The notes under the pieces: generated by a model
Seen by the model: the letters and a program-made list of their open reading frames with translations, nothing else
Databases searched by the model: none
Told to the model about the DNA's origin: nothing
Shown here: positions 8,188-17,692 of the stretch, piece after piece
Position numbering within the stretch: the first letter of the stretch is position 1
Layout of the letters: every line of letters starts with the position of its first letter
Source of the DNA: Oceanibaculum indicum P24
Lineage (GTDB): Bacteria; Pseudomonadota; Alphaproteobacteria; Oceanibaculales; Oceanibaculaceae
Direction of reading: 5' to 3'
Length of the DNA stretch: 64,000 nucleotides
Assembly: GCF_000299935.1 (NCBI RefSeq)
Contig: NZ_AMRL01000001.1
Span: forward strand, 310,001-374,000
Translations under genes and position numbers: made by a program

Positions 8188-9713
8188 CACCGCACCTCCA
8201 TCGGGGTTTTCGCCTTCGGCTTCTGCGGCGCGCCGAACAGGCTGGTGGCGGTCTGGCCGTCGGAACAGCCATTACCGAAGGAGAAGCCGCAGCCGCCGCG
8301 CAGCTGGTAGGCGTCCTCGCTGGTCTCGCGATGCGCGGTGGGGATGACGAACCGGTCCTCGTAATTGGCAATCGCCATGATCCGGTACATCTCCTCGATC
8401 TCGGCGCCGGTCAGCCCGACCTTCTCGGCCAGCCGCTCGTCGAGCATGCCGTCCACCGTCTTGGCCCGCATGTAGGCGCGCATCGCCAGCATGCGCTCCA
8501 GGCCGAGTGCCACCGGCGCCTCGTCCCCGGCGGTCAGCATGTTGGCGAGGTATTTCAGCGGGATGCGCAGCGAGCGGACATCCGGCATAGCGCCATCCAC
8601 TCCCATCTGGCCTGCAGCAGCGGCGGACTGGATCGGCGACAGCGGCGGCACATACCAGACCATCGGCAGGGTGCGGTATTCGGGATGCAGCGGGAAGGCG
8701 ATCTTCCAGTCCATCGCCATCTTCCAGATCGGCGAGCGGCGGGCGGCCTCCAGCCAGTTTTCCGGGATGCCGTCGGCGCGCGCCTGCTCGATCACCTTCG
8801 GATCGTTCGGGTCGAGGAACAGGTCGAGCTGGGCCTGGTAGAGGTCCTTCTCGTCGGCCTTGCTGGCCGCCGCCTCGATACCGTCGGCGTCGTACAGCAG
8901 CACGCCGAGATAGCGGATGCGCCCGACGCAGGTTTCCGAGCAGACGGTGGGCTGGCCGGCCTCGATGCGCGGGAAGCAGAAGATGCACTTCTCCGATTTG
9001 CCCGAGGACCAGTTGTAATAGATCTTCTTGTAGGGGCAGCCGGAGACGCACATCCGCCAGCCGCGGCACTTGTCCTGGTCGATCAGGACGATGCCATCCT
9101 CCTCGCGCTTGTAGATTGCCCCCGACGGGCATGCCGCCGCACAGGTCGGGTTCAGGCAATGCTCGCACAGGCGCGGCAGGTACATCATGAAGGTGTTTTC
9201 GAACTGGCCGTAAATCTCCTTCTGGATGCCCTCGAAATTCACATCCTTGGATCGCTTGGAGAATTCGCCGCCCAGGATTTCCTCCCAGTTCGGCCCCCAT
9301 TCGATCTTCTCCATCCGCTCGCCGGAGATCAGCGAGCGCGGCCTGGCCGTCGGCATCGCCTTGGATTCGGCCGCCGTCTGCAGATGCCCGTAATCGAAGG
9401 TGAAGGGCTCGTAGTAATCGTCGATTTCCGGCAGGTCGGGATTGGCGAAGATCTTCGCCAGGATGCGCCATTTCGGCCCGATCTTCGGCTCGATCTTGCC
9501 GTTGGCCTTGCGCCGCCAGCCGCCGTTCCAGACCTTCTGGTTCTCCCACTGCTTGGGGTAGCCGATACCGGGCTTGGTCTCGACATTGTTGAACCAGGCG
9601 TATTCCATGCCCTCGCGGCTGGTCCAGACGTTCTTGCAGGTGACCGAGCAGGTGTGACACCCGATGCATTTGTCGAGGTTCAGCACCATGGCTATCTGAG
9701 CGCGGATTTTCAT
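8187..9713 (-). CDS. narH: Respiratory nitrate reductase beta subunit (iron-sulfur)
   Basis: 508-residue electron-transfer subunit carrying three 4Fe-4S and one 3Fe-4S clusters. Cys motifs are visible: CIGCHTCSVTC near residue 16, CEHCLNPTCAAAC near 180, CRGWRMCVSGC near 215 (Trp replaces one Cys, as expected for the 3Fe-4S site), and CIFC. It carries electrons from NarI to NarG on the cytoplasmic side. The ATG at 9713 overlaps the narG stop (ATGA); the frame upstream to 9782 is noise inside narG. Confidence 0.98.
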   Translation of the reverse strand: MKIRAQIAMVLNLDKCIGCHTCSVTCKNVWTSREGMEYAWFNNVETKPGIGYPKQWENQKVWNGGWRRKANGKIEPKIGPKWRILAKIFANPDLPEIDDYYEPFTFDYGHLQTAAESKAMPTARPRSLISGERMEKIEWGPNWEEILGGEFSKRSKDVNFEGIQKEIYGQFENTFMMYLPRLCEHCLNPTCAAACPSGAIYKREEDGIVLIDQDKCRGWRMCVSGCPYKKIYYNWSSGKSEKCIFCFPRIEAGQPTVCSETCVGRIRYLGVLLYDADGIEAAASKADEKDLYQAQLDLFLDPNDPKVIEQARADGIPENWLEAARRSPIWKMAMDWKIAFPLHPEYRTLPMVWYVPPLSPIQSAAAAGQMGVDGAMPDVRSLRIPLKYLANMLTAGDEAPVALGLERMLAMRAYMRAKTVDGMLDERLAEKVGLTGAEIEEMYRIMAIANYEDRFVIPTAHRETSEDAYQLRGGCGFSFGNGCSDGQTATSLFGAPQKPKAKTPMEVR

Positions 9714-12700
9714 TCTGCCGCCTCCTTGGCGTTGGTGTGAGCAGGGAACGGAGCGGCAGTGTCGAGCGGCTGTTCCAGCCAATCGACGCTGCTCATCTTG
9801 CGGACCACGACGAACTCGTCGCGGTTGCAGCCGACCGTCCCGTAATAGTTGAAGCCATAGGATTGCTGGGCGTAGCCGCCGATCATGTGGGTCGGCTTCA
9901 GCACCGTGCGGGTGACCGAATTGTGGATGCCGCCACGCTGACCGGTGATCTCCGAGCCCGGCGTGTTCACGATCTTCTCCTGCGCGTGGTACATCAGCAC
10001 CATGCCAGGGTTGATCCGCTGCGACACCACGGCCCGGGCGGTCAGCGCGCCGTTCGCATTGAACAGCTCGACCCAGTCATTATCCTCGATACCGGCCTGC
10101 CGGGCGTCGGTCTCGCTGACCCAGATCACCGGGCCGCCGCGATTCAGCGTCAGCATCAGCAGATTGTCGGTATAGGTCGAGTGGATGCCCCATTTCTGGT
10201 GCGGCGTGATGAAGTTCAGCACGATCTCGGGGTTGCCGTTGCCGCGCTTGCCCTTCACCGGCGCGATGGTCTTCAGATCCACCGGCGGCTTCCAGGTCAC
10301 CAGCTCCTCGCCAAAGGCACGCATCCAGGGGTGATCCTGATAGAGCTGCTGGCGGCCGGTCAGCGTGCGCCAGGGGATCAGCTCATGCACGTTGGTGTAA
10401 CCGGCGTTGTAGCAGACCTTCTCGCTCTCCAGCCCCGACCAGGTCGGCGAGGAGATAATCTTGCGCGGCTGCGCCTGCACGTCGCGGAAGCGGATCTTCT
10501 CGTCCTCCTTTGGCAGGGCCAGGTGCGTGTGGTCGCGTCCGGTTGCCCTGGACAGCGCGTCCCAGGCCTTCACCGCGACCTCGCCATTGGTCTCCGGCGC
10601 CAGCATCAGGATCACCTCGGCGGCATCGATATCGGTCATGATCCGGGGCAGGCCCTTGGTCGGCCCTTCCTCGGTGACGGCGCCGTTCAGCGCCGCCAGA
10701 TGCGCGACCTCATGTTCGGTGTTCCAGGAGATGCCCTTGCCGCCATTGCCGATCTTGGTCATCAGCGGGCCAAGAGCGGTGAAGCGCTTGTAGAGGTTGG
10801 GATAGTCGCGCTCGACCACCGTCACCTGCGGCATGGTCCGGCCGGGGATCGGCTCGATCTCGCCGCGCTTCCAGTCCTTCGCATCATAGGGCTGGGCCAT
10901 TTCGCCCGGCGTGTCGTGCAGGATCGGCGTCAGCACCACATCCTGCTCGACGCCCAGCACCTCGGACGCCACCTCGGAGAAGCTCCTGGCGATGCCACGA
11001 TAGATGTCCCAGTCCGAGCGCGATTCCCACACCGGATCGACCGCCGCCGACAGCGGGTGGATAAAGGGGTGCATGTCGGAGGTGTTGAGGTCGTTCTTTT
11101 CGTACCAGGTGGCAGTCGGCAGCACGATGTCGGAATAGACGCAGGTGGTGGACATGCGGAAATCCAGCGTCACCAGCAGGTCCAGCTTGCCCTCCGGCCC
11201 GTCCTCGTGCCAGACGACCTCCTGCGGCTTGGCGCGCCCTTCCTGGCCCAGATCCTTGCCCTGCACGCCATGCTGCGTGCCCAGCAGATGCTTCAGGAAA
11301 TATTCGTGGCCCTTGCCGGAGGAACCCAGCAGGTTGGAGCGCCAGACGAACAGGTTGCGCGGCCAGTTCTGCGGATCGTCGGGATCGTGGCAGGACAGCT
11401 CCAGCTCACCATCCTTCAGCCCCCTGGCGATATAGTCCTTCGGCTCCATCCCCGCCGCCTTGGCCTTGGCCGCGATGGTCAGCGGATTCACCTTGAGCTG
11501 CGGCGCGGAGGGCAGCCAGCCCATCCGTTCGGCACGGACATTGTAGTCGATCAGGCTGCCCGACCAGTCGCCCTCCGGCGCGGTCGGCGACAGGATTTCG
11601 CCCACCGACAGCGTTTCGTAGCGCCACTGATCGCTGTGCGCGTACCAGAAGGAGGTGGAATTCTGCTGGCGCGGCGGGCGGCCCCAGTCCAGCGCGAAGG
11701 CCAGCGGCTGCCAGCCGGTTTGCGGGCGCAGCTTTTCCTGCCCGACATAATGCGACCAGCCGCCGCCGGACTGGCCGACGCAGCCGCAGAACACCAGCAT
11801 GTTGATGACACCCCGGTAGTTCATGTCCATGTGGTACCAGTGGTTCATCGCCGCGCCGATGATGATCATGGAGCGGCCATCGGTCTTCTCGGCATTGGTG
11901 GCGAATTCGCGCGCGACGGTGATGATGGCGTCGCGCTTCACGCCGGTGATGTTCTCCGCCCAGGCCGGCGTGCCGGGCACATCCTCGTCATAGTCGCTGG
12001 CAACATGGTTGCCGCCGAAGCCGCAGTCGATGCCGTAATTGGCGCACAGCAGGTCGAACACGGTGGCGACCTGCACCTCGCCGTCCTTCAGCGCCAGACG
12101 GCGCACCGGCAGGTTGCGCTCCAGCACCTCGCCATGCTCGGTCTTCACGAAATACTCGGTCGCGCGGCCGCCGAAATAGGGGAAGGCAACAGAGGCAATC
12201 TCGCTACCCTCGCCGGCCAGGCTGAGGCGCAGCTGCGTGTCTCGACCCTTGCCGTCCTTCTCCTCCAGGTTCCACTTGCCCTGCTCGCCCCAGCGATAGC
12301 CGACAGACCCCAGCGGGGAGACGATCTCGCCCGTGGCCTCGTCGATGGCGACGGTCTTCCAGTCCGGATTGTTGGCCTCGCCCAGCGCGCCCTCGAAATC
12401 GGCGGCGCGCAGCATGCGGTCAGGCACCAGCCTGCCATCCTTCTCGACCAGCTTCACCAGCATCGGCATGTCGGTGTATTTCCGCACATAGTCGCGGAAG
12501 TAGGGCACCTGCCGGTCGAGGTGGTATTCGCGCAGGATGACATGGCCCATCGCCATGGCCAGCGCTGCGTCGGTGCCCTGCTTCACGTTCAGCCAGATAT
12601 CGGCAAACTTGGTCGCCTCGGCATAGTCGGGGGAGACGACGGCGCTCTTCGTGCCCTTGTAGCGGACCTCCGTATAGAAATGCGCGTCGGGGGTGCGGGT

Positions 12701-13474
12701 CTGCGGCACGTTGGAGCCCCAGACGATGATGAAGCCCGCATTGTACCAGTCGGCCGATTCCGGCACGTCGGTCTGCTCGCCCCAGGTCTGCGGGCTGGCC
12801 GGCGGCAGGTCGCAGTACCAGTCGTAGAATGACATGCACACCCCGCCCAGCAGCGACAGGTAGCGCGAGCCCGCCGCGTAGGAGATCATCGACATGGCCG
12901 GGATCGGCGAGAAGCCGATCACCCGGTCGGGGCCATAGGTCTTCGCGGTATAGGCATTGGCGGCGGCGACAATCTCGTTCACCTCCTCCCATTTCGCGCG
13001 CACGAAGCCCCCATGGCCGCGGATGGAAGTGTAGGATTTGCGCTTCTCCGGGTCCTCGACAATGGAGGCCCAGGCGGCGACCGGGGTACGGATCATCCGT
13101 GCCTCCCGCCACAGCTTCAGCAGCCGGCCGCGCACCAGCGGATACTTCACCCGGTTGCCAGAATACAGGTACCAGGAATAGCTGGCGCCGCGCGAACAGC
13201 CCCGCGGCTCATGGTTCGGCAGGTCGGGCCGGGTGCGCGGATAATCGGTCTGCTGGGTTTCCCAGGTGACGATCCCGCCCTTCACATAGATTTTCCAGGA
13301 GCACGACCCGGTGCAGTTCACGCCATGCGTGGAACGCACGATCTTGTCGTGCTGCCAGCGCTTGCGGTAGCCCTCCTCCCAGCTGCGGTCCTCCGCCGTG
13401 CGGATGCCGTGCCCGTTGGAGAAACTATCGACGTTCTTCTTGAAGAAGGTTAGGCGATCGAGGAAATGGCTCAT
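9710..13474 (-). CDS. narG: Respiratory nitrate reductase alpha subunit (Mo-bisMGD catalytic)
   Basis: 1254-residue catalytic subunit reducing nitrate to nitrite in the cytoplasm. The FS0 cluster ligands (HGVNCTGSC and a later RGCSRGASYSW) lie in the first 100 residues, and the Mo-coordinating Asp region (FYDWYCDLPPASPQTWGEQ) near residue 220. Length matches NarG (about 1240). No twin-Arg leader is obvious, as in classic NarG. It begins 36 bases after narK and shares four bases with narH. The operon is probably under anaerobic FNR-type and nitrogen-oxide control via the promoter upstream of narK. Confidence 0.98.
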   Translation of the reverse strand: MSHFLDRLTFFKKNVDSFSNGHGIRTAEDRSWEEGYRKRWQHDKIVRSTHGVNCTGSCSWKIYVKGGIVTWETQQTDYPRTRPDLPNHEPRGCSRGASYSWYLYSGNRVKYPLVRGRLLKLWREARMIRTPVAAWASIVEDPEKRKSYTSIRGHGGFVRAKWEEVNEIVAAANAYTAKTYGPDRVIGFSPIPAMSMISYAAGSRYLSLLGGVCMSFYDWYCDLPPASPQTWGEQTDVPESADWYNAGFIIVWGSNVPQTRTPDAHFYTEVRYKGTKSAVVSPDYAEATKFADIWLNVKQGTDAALAMAMGHVILREYHLDRQVPYFRDYVRKYTDMPMLVKLVEKDGRLVPDRMLRAADFEGALGEANNPDWKTVAIDEATGEIVSPLGSVGYRWGEQGKWNLEEKDGKGRDTQLRLSLAGEGSEIASVAFPYFGGRATEYFVKTEHGEVLERNLPVRRLALKDGEVQVATVFDLLCANYGIDCGFGGNHVASDYDEDVPGTPAWAENITGVKRDAIITVAREFATNAEKTDGRSMIIIGAAMNHWYHMDMNYRGVINMLVFCGCVGQSGGGWSHYVGQEKLRPQTGWQPLAFALDWGRPPRQQNSTSFWYAHSDQWRYETLSVGEILSPTAPEGDWSGSLIDYNVRAERMGWLPSAPQLKVNPLTIAAKAKAAGMEPKDYIARGLKDGELELSCHDPDDPQNWPRNLFVWRSNLLGSSGKGHEYFLKHLLGTQHGVQGKDLGQEGRAKPQEVVWHEDGPEGKLDLLVTLDFRMSTTCVYSDIVLPTATWYEKNDLNTSDMHPFIHPLSAAVDPVWESRSDWDIYRGIARSFSEVASEVLGVEQDVVLTPILHDTPGEMAQPYDAKDWKRGEIEPIPGRTMPQVTVVERDYPNLYKRFTALGPLMTKIGNGGKGISWNTEHEVAHLAALNGAVTEEGPTKGLPRIMTDIDAAEVILMLAPETNGEVAVKAWDALSRATGRDHTHLALPKEDEKIRFRDVQAQPRKIISSPTWSGLESEKVCYNAGYTNVHELIPWRTLTGRQQLYQDHPWMRAFGEELVTWKPPVDLKTIAPVKGKRGNGNPEIVLNFITPHQKWGIHSTYTDNLLMLTLNRGGPVIWVSETDARQAGIEDNDWVELFNANGALTARAVVSQRINPGMVLMYHAQEKIVNTPGSEITGQRGGIHNSVTRTVLKPTHMIGGYAQQSYGFNYYGTVGCNRDEFVVVRKMSSVDWLEQPLDTAAPFPAHTNAKEAAE

Positions 13475-13510
13475 GGCTATACGCTCCGATCTCGCGTTCG
13501 GCGGTTGGGC

Positions 13511-16249
13511 CTATTCGGCGGGTGTGGCGGCTGGCGCGCGGCGGCCGCGTTCGATGTCATGCAGCAGCCCGCCCTTGCGGGTGTAGACCGCCCAGGTCAG
13601 GGCCACGCAGGTGGCGTAGAAGATGGCGAAGGCCCACAGCGCGGCTTCCGGTCCGCCGGTCAACGCGATGGAGGAGCCATAGCTCTTCGGGATGAAGAAG
13701 GCGCCATAGGCGGCAACAGCGGAGGTGAAGCCGATGATCGCCGCCGATTCCTTGTCCGCCTGGCGCTGCCTGGCCAGCGCATCCGCGCCGGGCATCAGCC
13801 GGTCCATCTCGCGGCGCATGATCGCCGGGATCATCTGGAAGGTGGAGGCATTGCCCACGCCGGTGGCGAAGAACAGCACCATGAACATGGCGAAGAAGCC
13901 CCAGAACGCCATCGGATGCTGCTTGATCGACAGGAAGTACAGCACGCCCAGGACCGCCACGATCATCGCCACGAACACCCATAGCGTGACGCGCCCGCCG
14001 CCGAACCTGTCGGATACCCAGCCGGTCGCCGAGCGCGACAGCGCGCCGACCAGCGGACCAAGGAAGGCGAACTGCAGCGCGTCGATGTGCGGGAACTGCA
14101 GCTTCATCAGCAGCGGGAAGCCCGCCGAATAGCCGATGAAGGAACCGAAGGTGCCGGTATAGAGCCAGCACATGTACCAGTTGTGCCGGCGCTGGAAGAT
14201 CACGGCCTGCTCCGCGAAGGAGGCCTTCATGCTGGCGATGTCGTTCATGCCGAACCAGGCGGCGAAGGCCGAGGCGACGATGAACGGCACCCAGATGAAG
14301 CCGGCATTCTGCAGCCAGAGCTGGGTGTTGGCGTTCGCCACCTGCTGCGGCGCGCCGCCGATGAAGCCGAACACGCCGGCGGTGATGATCAGCGGCACCA
14401 CGAACTGCACGACCGAGACGCCGAGATTGCCGAGACCGGCATTGAGCGCCAGCGCGTTGCCCTTCTCCGCCTTTGGGAAGAAGAAGGAGATGTTGGCCAT
14501 GGAGGAGGCGAAATTGCCGCCACCGAAGCCGCACAGCAGGGCCAGCAGGACAAACAGCGGATAGGGCGTCGCCGGGTTCTGCACGGCAAAGCCGATGCCC
14601 AGCGCCGGCACGATCAGCGACCAGGTCGCCAGCGTCGTCCACAGCCGCCCGCCAAACATCGGCGGCATGAAGGAATAGAAGATGCGCAAGGTCGCCCCCG
14701 ACAGGCCGGGCAGCGCTGCCAGCCAGAACAGCTGGTCCGTGGTCAAGGCGAAGCCGATCAGCGGCAGCTTGGCGACCACCACCGACCAGACCATCCAGAC
14801 CGCGAAGGACAGCAGCAGCGACGGGATCGACAGCCAGAGATTACGCTGCGCGATCTTTCGGCCCTTTTCTTCCCAGAATTGCTTGTCCTCGGGCCGCCAG
14901 TCCTCGATCAGGCTCGGACCCAGGGCGCCGACTTCCTTCGCGGTATGGATTTCGCGCATCTCCGGCAGTTCCGGCAGCTTACGCAGCTCGGCATCGGCGA
15001 CATCGCGCTCCATCCGCCGGATCGACAGGTGCATCCAGGCCAGCGCGGTGGCGACCAGCGCGAACAGCAGCATGAAGCAGCTGGTCCAGATGCCGGTCAG
15101 GTCGTTCATTGCACCGAAGGCGATCGGCAGGATGAAGCCGCCAAGGCCGCCCATCATGCCGACCAGCCCGCCAACCGCGCCGATATGGTTCGGGTAATAG
15201 ACCGGGATGTGCTTGTAAACGGCGGCCTTGCCGAGGCTCATGAAGAAGCCCAGCACGAAGATCAGCGCGACGAAGGGGACGATCCCCATCGCCAGGGTGA
15301 AGGAGATGTCGCCGGTGATGCCGTGCACCACATAGTCGGTCGCCGGATAGGACAGCAGGAACAGGCAGACGACCGAGACCCCGAAGGTCCAGTACATCAC
15401 CCGCCGCGCGCCGTACTTATCCGACAGCACGCCGCCATAGATTCGGAACAGCGAGGCCGGCACGGAATAGAAGGCGGCCAGCATGCCGGCGGACTTGATG
15501 TCCATGCCATAGACGCCGACCAGATAGCGCGGCAGCCACAGCGCCAGCGCGACGAAGGCGCCGAACACGAAAAAATAGTAGAGCGAGAAGCGCCAGACCT
15601 GCAGGTTCTTCAGCGGTGCCAGCTCCAGCAGCGCACCGCGCGCCTTGACCCCGCGCCGCCGCCGCTCCACCAGGGCCGGATCGTCGCTGGTGGTGAACCA
15701 GAAGATCGCGGCGGAGGCCAGCAGGGCGATGGCCCAGACCTGCGCCACCATCTCCCAGCCATAGGCGACCATGACGAAGGGGGCGACGAACTTGGTGACC
15801 GCAGCACCCACATTGCCGGCACCGAAGATGCCGAGCGCGGTGCCCTGCTTTTCCTTCGGGTACCAGCGCGAGACATAGGCGACGCCGACCGCGAAGGAAC
15901 CGCCGGCCAGCCCCACGCCAAGCGCTGCCAGCAGCAGCATCTCGTAGGTGTCGGCGTAGGACAGCAGGAAGGTCGCAGCCGCCGCCAGCACCATCACCAG
16001 CACATAAACGATGCGGCCGCCATACTGGTCGGTCCAGATACCGAGGAAGATGCGGGTCAGCGAACCGGTCAGGATCGGCGTACCGACCAGCAGCCCGAAC
16101 TGCGTGTCGCTCAGCCCCAGTTGTTCTCGTATTCCCACACCGATGATGGAGAATATCGTCCACACCGCGAAGCAGACGGTGAAGGCCAGGGTACTTATAC
16201 CCAGCGCGCGGGTCTGATCGCCGCGGCTGACAGTGGCGAGGTCGTTCAT
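13511..16249 (-). CDS. narK: Fused nitrate/nitrite transporter NarK1-NarK2
   Basis: 912-residue fusion of two MFS transporters. The first half (residues 1 to about 430) begins with NarK1-like LAFTVCFAVWTIFSIIG, known for nitrate/proton symport. The second half (about 475-912) is NarK2-like nitrate/nitrite antiport, with the nitrate signature region FGGGNFASSMANISFFFP. The linker is a charged segment around residues 420-470. Such fusions are known in Paracoccus, while Pseudomonas has two genes. The ATG at 16249 is preferred to a TTG at 16261. It is the first gene of the nar operon and imports nitrate and exports nitrite. Confidence 0.95.
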   Translation of the reverse strand: MNDLATVSRGDQTRALGISTLAFTVCFAVWTIFSIIGVGIREQLGLSDTQFGLLVGTPILTGSLTRIFLGIWTDQYGGRIVYVLVMVLAAAATFLLSYADTYEMLLLAALGVGLAGGSFAVGVAYVSRWYPKEKQGTALGIFGAGNVGAAVTKFVAPFVMVAYGWEMVAQVWAIALLASAAIFWFTTSDDPALVERRRRGVKARGALLELAPLKNLQVWRFSLYYFFVFGAFVALALWLPRYLVGVYGMDIKSAGMLAAFYSVPASLFRIYGGVLSDKYGARRVMYWTFGVSVVCLFLLSYPATDYVVHGITGDISFTLAMGIVPFVALIFVLGFFMSLGKAAVYKHIPVYYPNHIGAVGGLVGMMGGLGGFILPIAFGAMNDLTGIWTSCFMLLFALVATALAWMHLSIRRMERDVADAELRKLPELPEMREIHTAKEVGALGPSLIEDWRPEDKQFWEEKGRKIAQRNLWLSIPSLLLSFAVWMVWSVVVAKLPLIGFALTTDQLFWLAALPGLSGATLRIFYSFMPPMFGGRLWTTLATWSLIVPALGIGFAVQNPATPYPLFVLLALLCGFGGGNFASSMANISFFFPKAEKGNALALNAGLGNLGVSVVQFVVPLIITAGVFGFIGGAPQQVANANTQLWLQNAGFIWVPFIVASAFAAWFGMNDIASMKASFAEQAVIFQRRHNWYMCWLYTGTFGSFIGYSAGFPLLMKLQFPHIDALQFAFLGPLVGALSRSATGWVSDRFGGGRVTLWVFVAMIVAVLGVLYFLSIKQHPMAFWGFFAMFMVLFFATGVGNASTFQMIPAIMRREMDRLMPGADALARQRQADKESAAIIGFTSAVAAYGAFFIPKSYGSSIALTGGPEAALWAFAIFYATCVALTWAVYTRKGGLLHDIERGRRAPAATPAE

Positions 16250-16331
16250 GGCTGCCCCCAAATCCAGGGTCGTTGGATAGCGGATATCTGCTCCGCGCCA
16301 TGACTAATCGTTGATCAGGGTAAAACCATCT

Positions 16332-16345
16332 TTGACCTGGATCAA
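16332..16345. promoter_or_regulatory. FNR/DNR-type box upstream of narK
   Basis: TTGACCTGGATCAA matches TTGAT-N4-ATCAA at nine of ten fixed positions. It is centred about 90 bases upstream of the narK ATG, suitable for anaerobic activation of the nar operon by an FNR-class regulator such as the Crp/Fnr protein encoded divergently at 16497. Confidence 0.75.
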
Positions 16346-16352
16346 CTATCGA

Positions 16353-16369
16353 CACCATTTTTAATGGTG
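16353..16369. promoter_or_regulatory. Perfect inverted repeat CACCATT-TTT-AATGGTG
   Basis: A 7-3-7 perfect palindrome lies in the narK/Crp divergent spacer, 7 bases from the FNR-type box. It loosely resembles a NarL heptamer pair but the spacing (3) and sequence deviate. It may be an operator for an unidentified regulator. Confidence 0.45.
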
Positions 16370-16422
16370 AAATGAAAATAAGAAGACAATACACACTCAG
16401 ATATATTTAATCATACTGTGAA

Positions 16423-16451
16423 TTGACAAATAAATAACTGTGATTTAACAT
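16423..16451 (+). promoter_or_regulatory. Putative sigma-70 promoter of Crp/Fnr gene
   Basis: TTGACA at 16423-16428 and TAACAT at 16446-16451 are separated by 17 bases, in an AT-rich tract in front of the regulator ATG at 16497. A degenerate FNR-like box (TTAACATTTATCAA, 16445-16458) overlaps the -10, suggesting autoregulation. Confidence 0.5.
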
Positions 16452-16496
16452 TTATCAACTATTGAGACAGGCCTCTCGGTCTGACGGGAATGGGTC

Positions 16497-17192
16497 ATGC
16501 AACCAGACGATGTCGATGCCATACGTAATCTGCCGCTGTTCCGGGACTGCATGCCGGAGACCTTCGAGGCGCTGATAAAGATCAGTTTCCTGCAGCGCTT
16601 TCCCCAGGGCGTGCTGCTGATCAGCGAGAATGACCCCGCCGATTTCCTGCATGTCGTGCTGGAAGGGCTGGTGGAGATGTTCGGATCGTCCGGCGGGCGG
16701 GAGACGACGATCAGCTTCGTGCGCCCGGTCAGCACCTTCATCCTGGCCGCCGTGCTGAAGGACCAGGTCTATCTGCAGTCGGCCCGCACGATCTCCCGCT
16801 CCCGCATCCTGATGATCCCGGCCCAGGCGGTCCGCCAGGCGATGCAGCAGGACAAGGCCTTCATGCTGTCGATTGTCGGCGAGCTGGCGACCGGCTATCG
16901 CCGGGTGGTGAAGGAGCTGAAGAACCAGAAGCTGCGCACCAGCAGCGAACGCCTCGCCAACTGGCTGCTGGCGCAGGGCCGGCTCTCGGACGATGGAACG
17001 GTCCGGCTGGCGATGGAAAAGCGCGTGCTGGCATCACGGCTCGGCATGACACCGGAAAACCTGTCGCGCGCCTTCTCGACCCTGCGCGATCTCGGCGTGC
17101 GGGTGGAAGGCAACATTATCCGGCTGGAGGATATGGAGGCGCTTACCGATTTCTCGCAGCCCAACCCGCTGATCGACGACCCGCTTATATAG
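16497..17192 (+). CDS. Crp/Fnr-family regulator (DNR/NnrR-like)
   Basis: 231-residue regulator: cyclic-nucleotide-binding-like beta-roll at about 10-125, dimerisation helix, then HTH at about 170-200 (LASRLGMTPENLSRAF). The recognition helix carries the E-x2-S-R pattern that in FNR-class proteins reads TTGAT half-sites. There is no N-terminal Cys cluster, so it is not an O2-sensing Fe-S FNR; a DNR/NnrR-type NO sensor is most likely from context between nar genes, nsrR and nnrS. Its tail overlaps the nsrR tail by 8 bases (convergent). The specific signal is inferred. Confidence 0.9.
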   Translation: MQPDDVDAIRNLPLFRDCMPETFEALIKISFLQRFPQGVLLISENDPADFLHVVLEGLVEMFGSSGGRETTISFVRPVSTFILAAVLKDQVYLQSARTISRSRILMIPAQAVRQAMQQDKAFMLSIVGELATGYRRVVKELKNQKLRTSSERLANWLLAQGRLSDDGTVRLAMEKRVLASRLGMTPENLSRAFSTLRDLGVRVEGNIIRLEDMEALTDFSQPNPLIDDPLI

Positions 17193-17622
17193 CGATGCGC
17201 AACAGCGCGGTGAGCTGGGGCCGGTTCTCCAGCAGATCAGCCAGCGTAGAACGGTCCAGCACCGCGAAATAGGCGTCCAGCGCCTCCGCGAACACATGGC
17301 GCAGCGTGCAGGCCGGGGTGATGGCGCACGCCCTGCTGAGCGGCGGAAAACATTCGACCAGCGCGAAATCCTCCTCCGTCGCCCGCACGACATCGCCGAT
17401 CCGGATCTCGGTGGCCGGCCGGGCAAGCCTCAATCCGCCGCCGCGTCCCCGGATCGTCTCGACGAATCCTTCCCGGCCCAGCCGGTGCGCCACCTTCATC
17501 AGGTGATTGCGGGAGATGCCATAGGCTTCCGCCACCGCGTCGATGGTCCCAGTACGGCCTTCCAGCAGCCCCAGATGGATCAGCATGCGCAGCGCGTAGT
17601 CGGTGTGAACGGTCAGCCGCAT
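17185..17622 (-). CDS. nsrR: Rrf2-family NO-sensing repressor
   Basis: 145-residue Rrf2 protein with an N-terminal winged HTH (MRLTVHTDYALRMLIHLGL; recognition region AYGISRNHLMKVAHRLG). Three Cys are spaced C-x7-C-x5-C (CFPPLSRACAITPAC), as in NsrR, where they hold a 4Fe-4S cluster destroyed by NO. It should repress NO-detoxification genes, including the divergent nnrS. NsrR-like half-sites lie in the shared promoter (17633-17641 and 17670-17692). IscR or RirA are less likely given the Cys spacing and neighbours. Confidence 0.9.
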   Translation of the reverse strand: MRLTVHTDYALRMLIHLGLLEGRTGTIDAVAEAYGISRNHLMKVAHRLGREGFVETIRGRGGGLRLARPATEIRIGDVVRATEEDFALVECFPPLSRACAITPACTLRHVFAEALDAYFAVLDRSTLADLLENRPQLTALLRIAI

Positions 17623-17669
17623 TGGCCCCCCAAAGATGCATCAAAGGCACTTGTTTTGTGATTCACTAT

Positions 17670-17692
17670 AAGATACATATACTATACATCTT
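17670..17692. promoter_or_regulatory. NsrR-type operator between nsrR and nnrS
   Basis: A 23-base imperfect palindrome with arms AAGATACATAT and CTATACATCTT around a single central base matches the 11-1-11 NsrR pattern (half-site AAGATGCATTT). A second perfect half-site AAGATGCAT lies at 17633-17641 just upstream of nsrR. It probably mediates NO-responsive repression of nnrS and nsrR. Confidence 0.7.

Noticed and set aside
9737-12832. 1031-codon open frame on the plus strand
   Set aside because: It is antisense to narG, His/Arg/Ala-rich without domains, a usual artefact of high-GC codon bias.
13511-16249. NarK fusion as an assembly error or lost stop codon
   Set aside because: Both halves and a linker are in one clean frame, and the same fusion is known in other alphaproteobacteria.
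14087-16303. 738-codon plus-strand frame
   Set aside because: Antisense to the fused narK gene; composition is Gln/His/Arg-rich with no recognisable motif.
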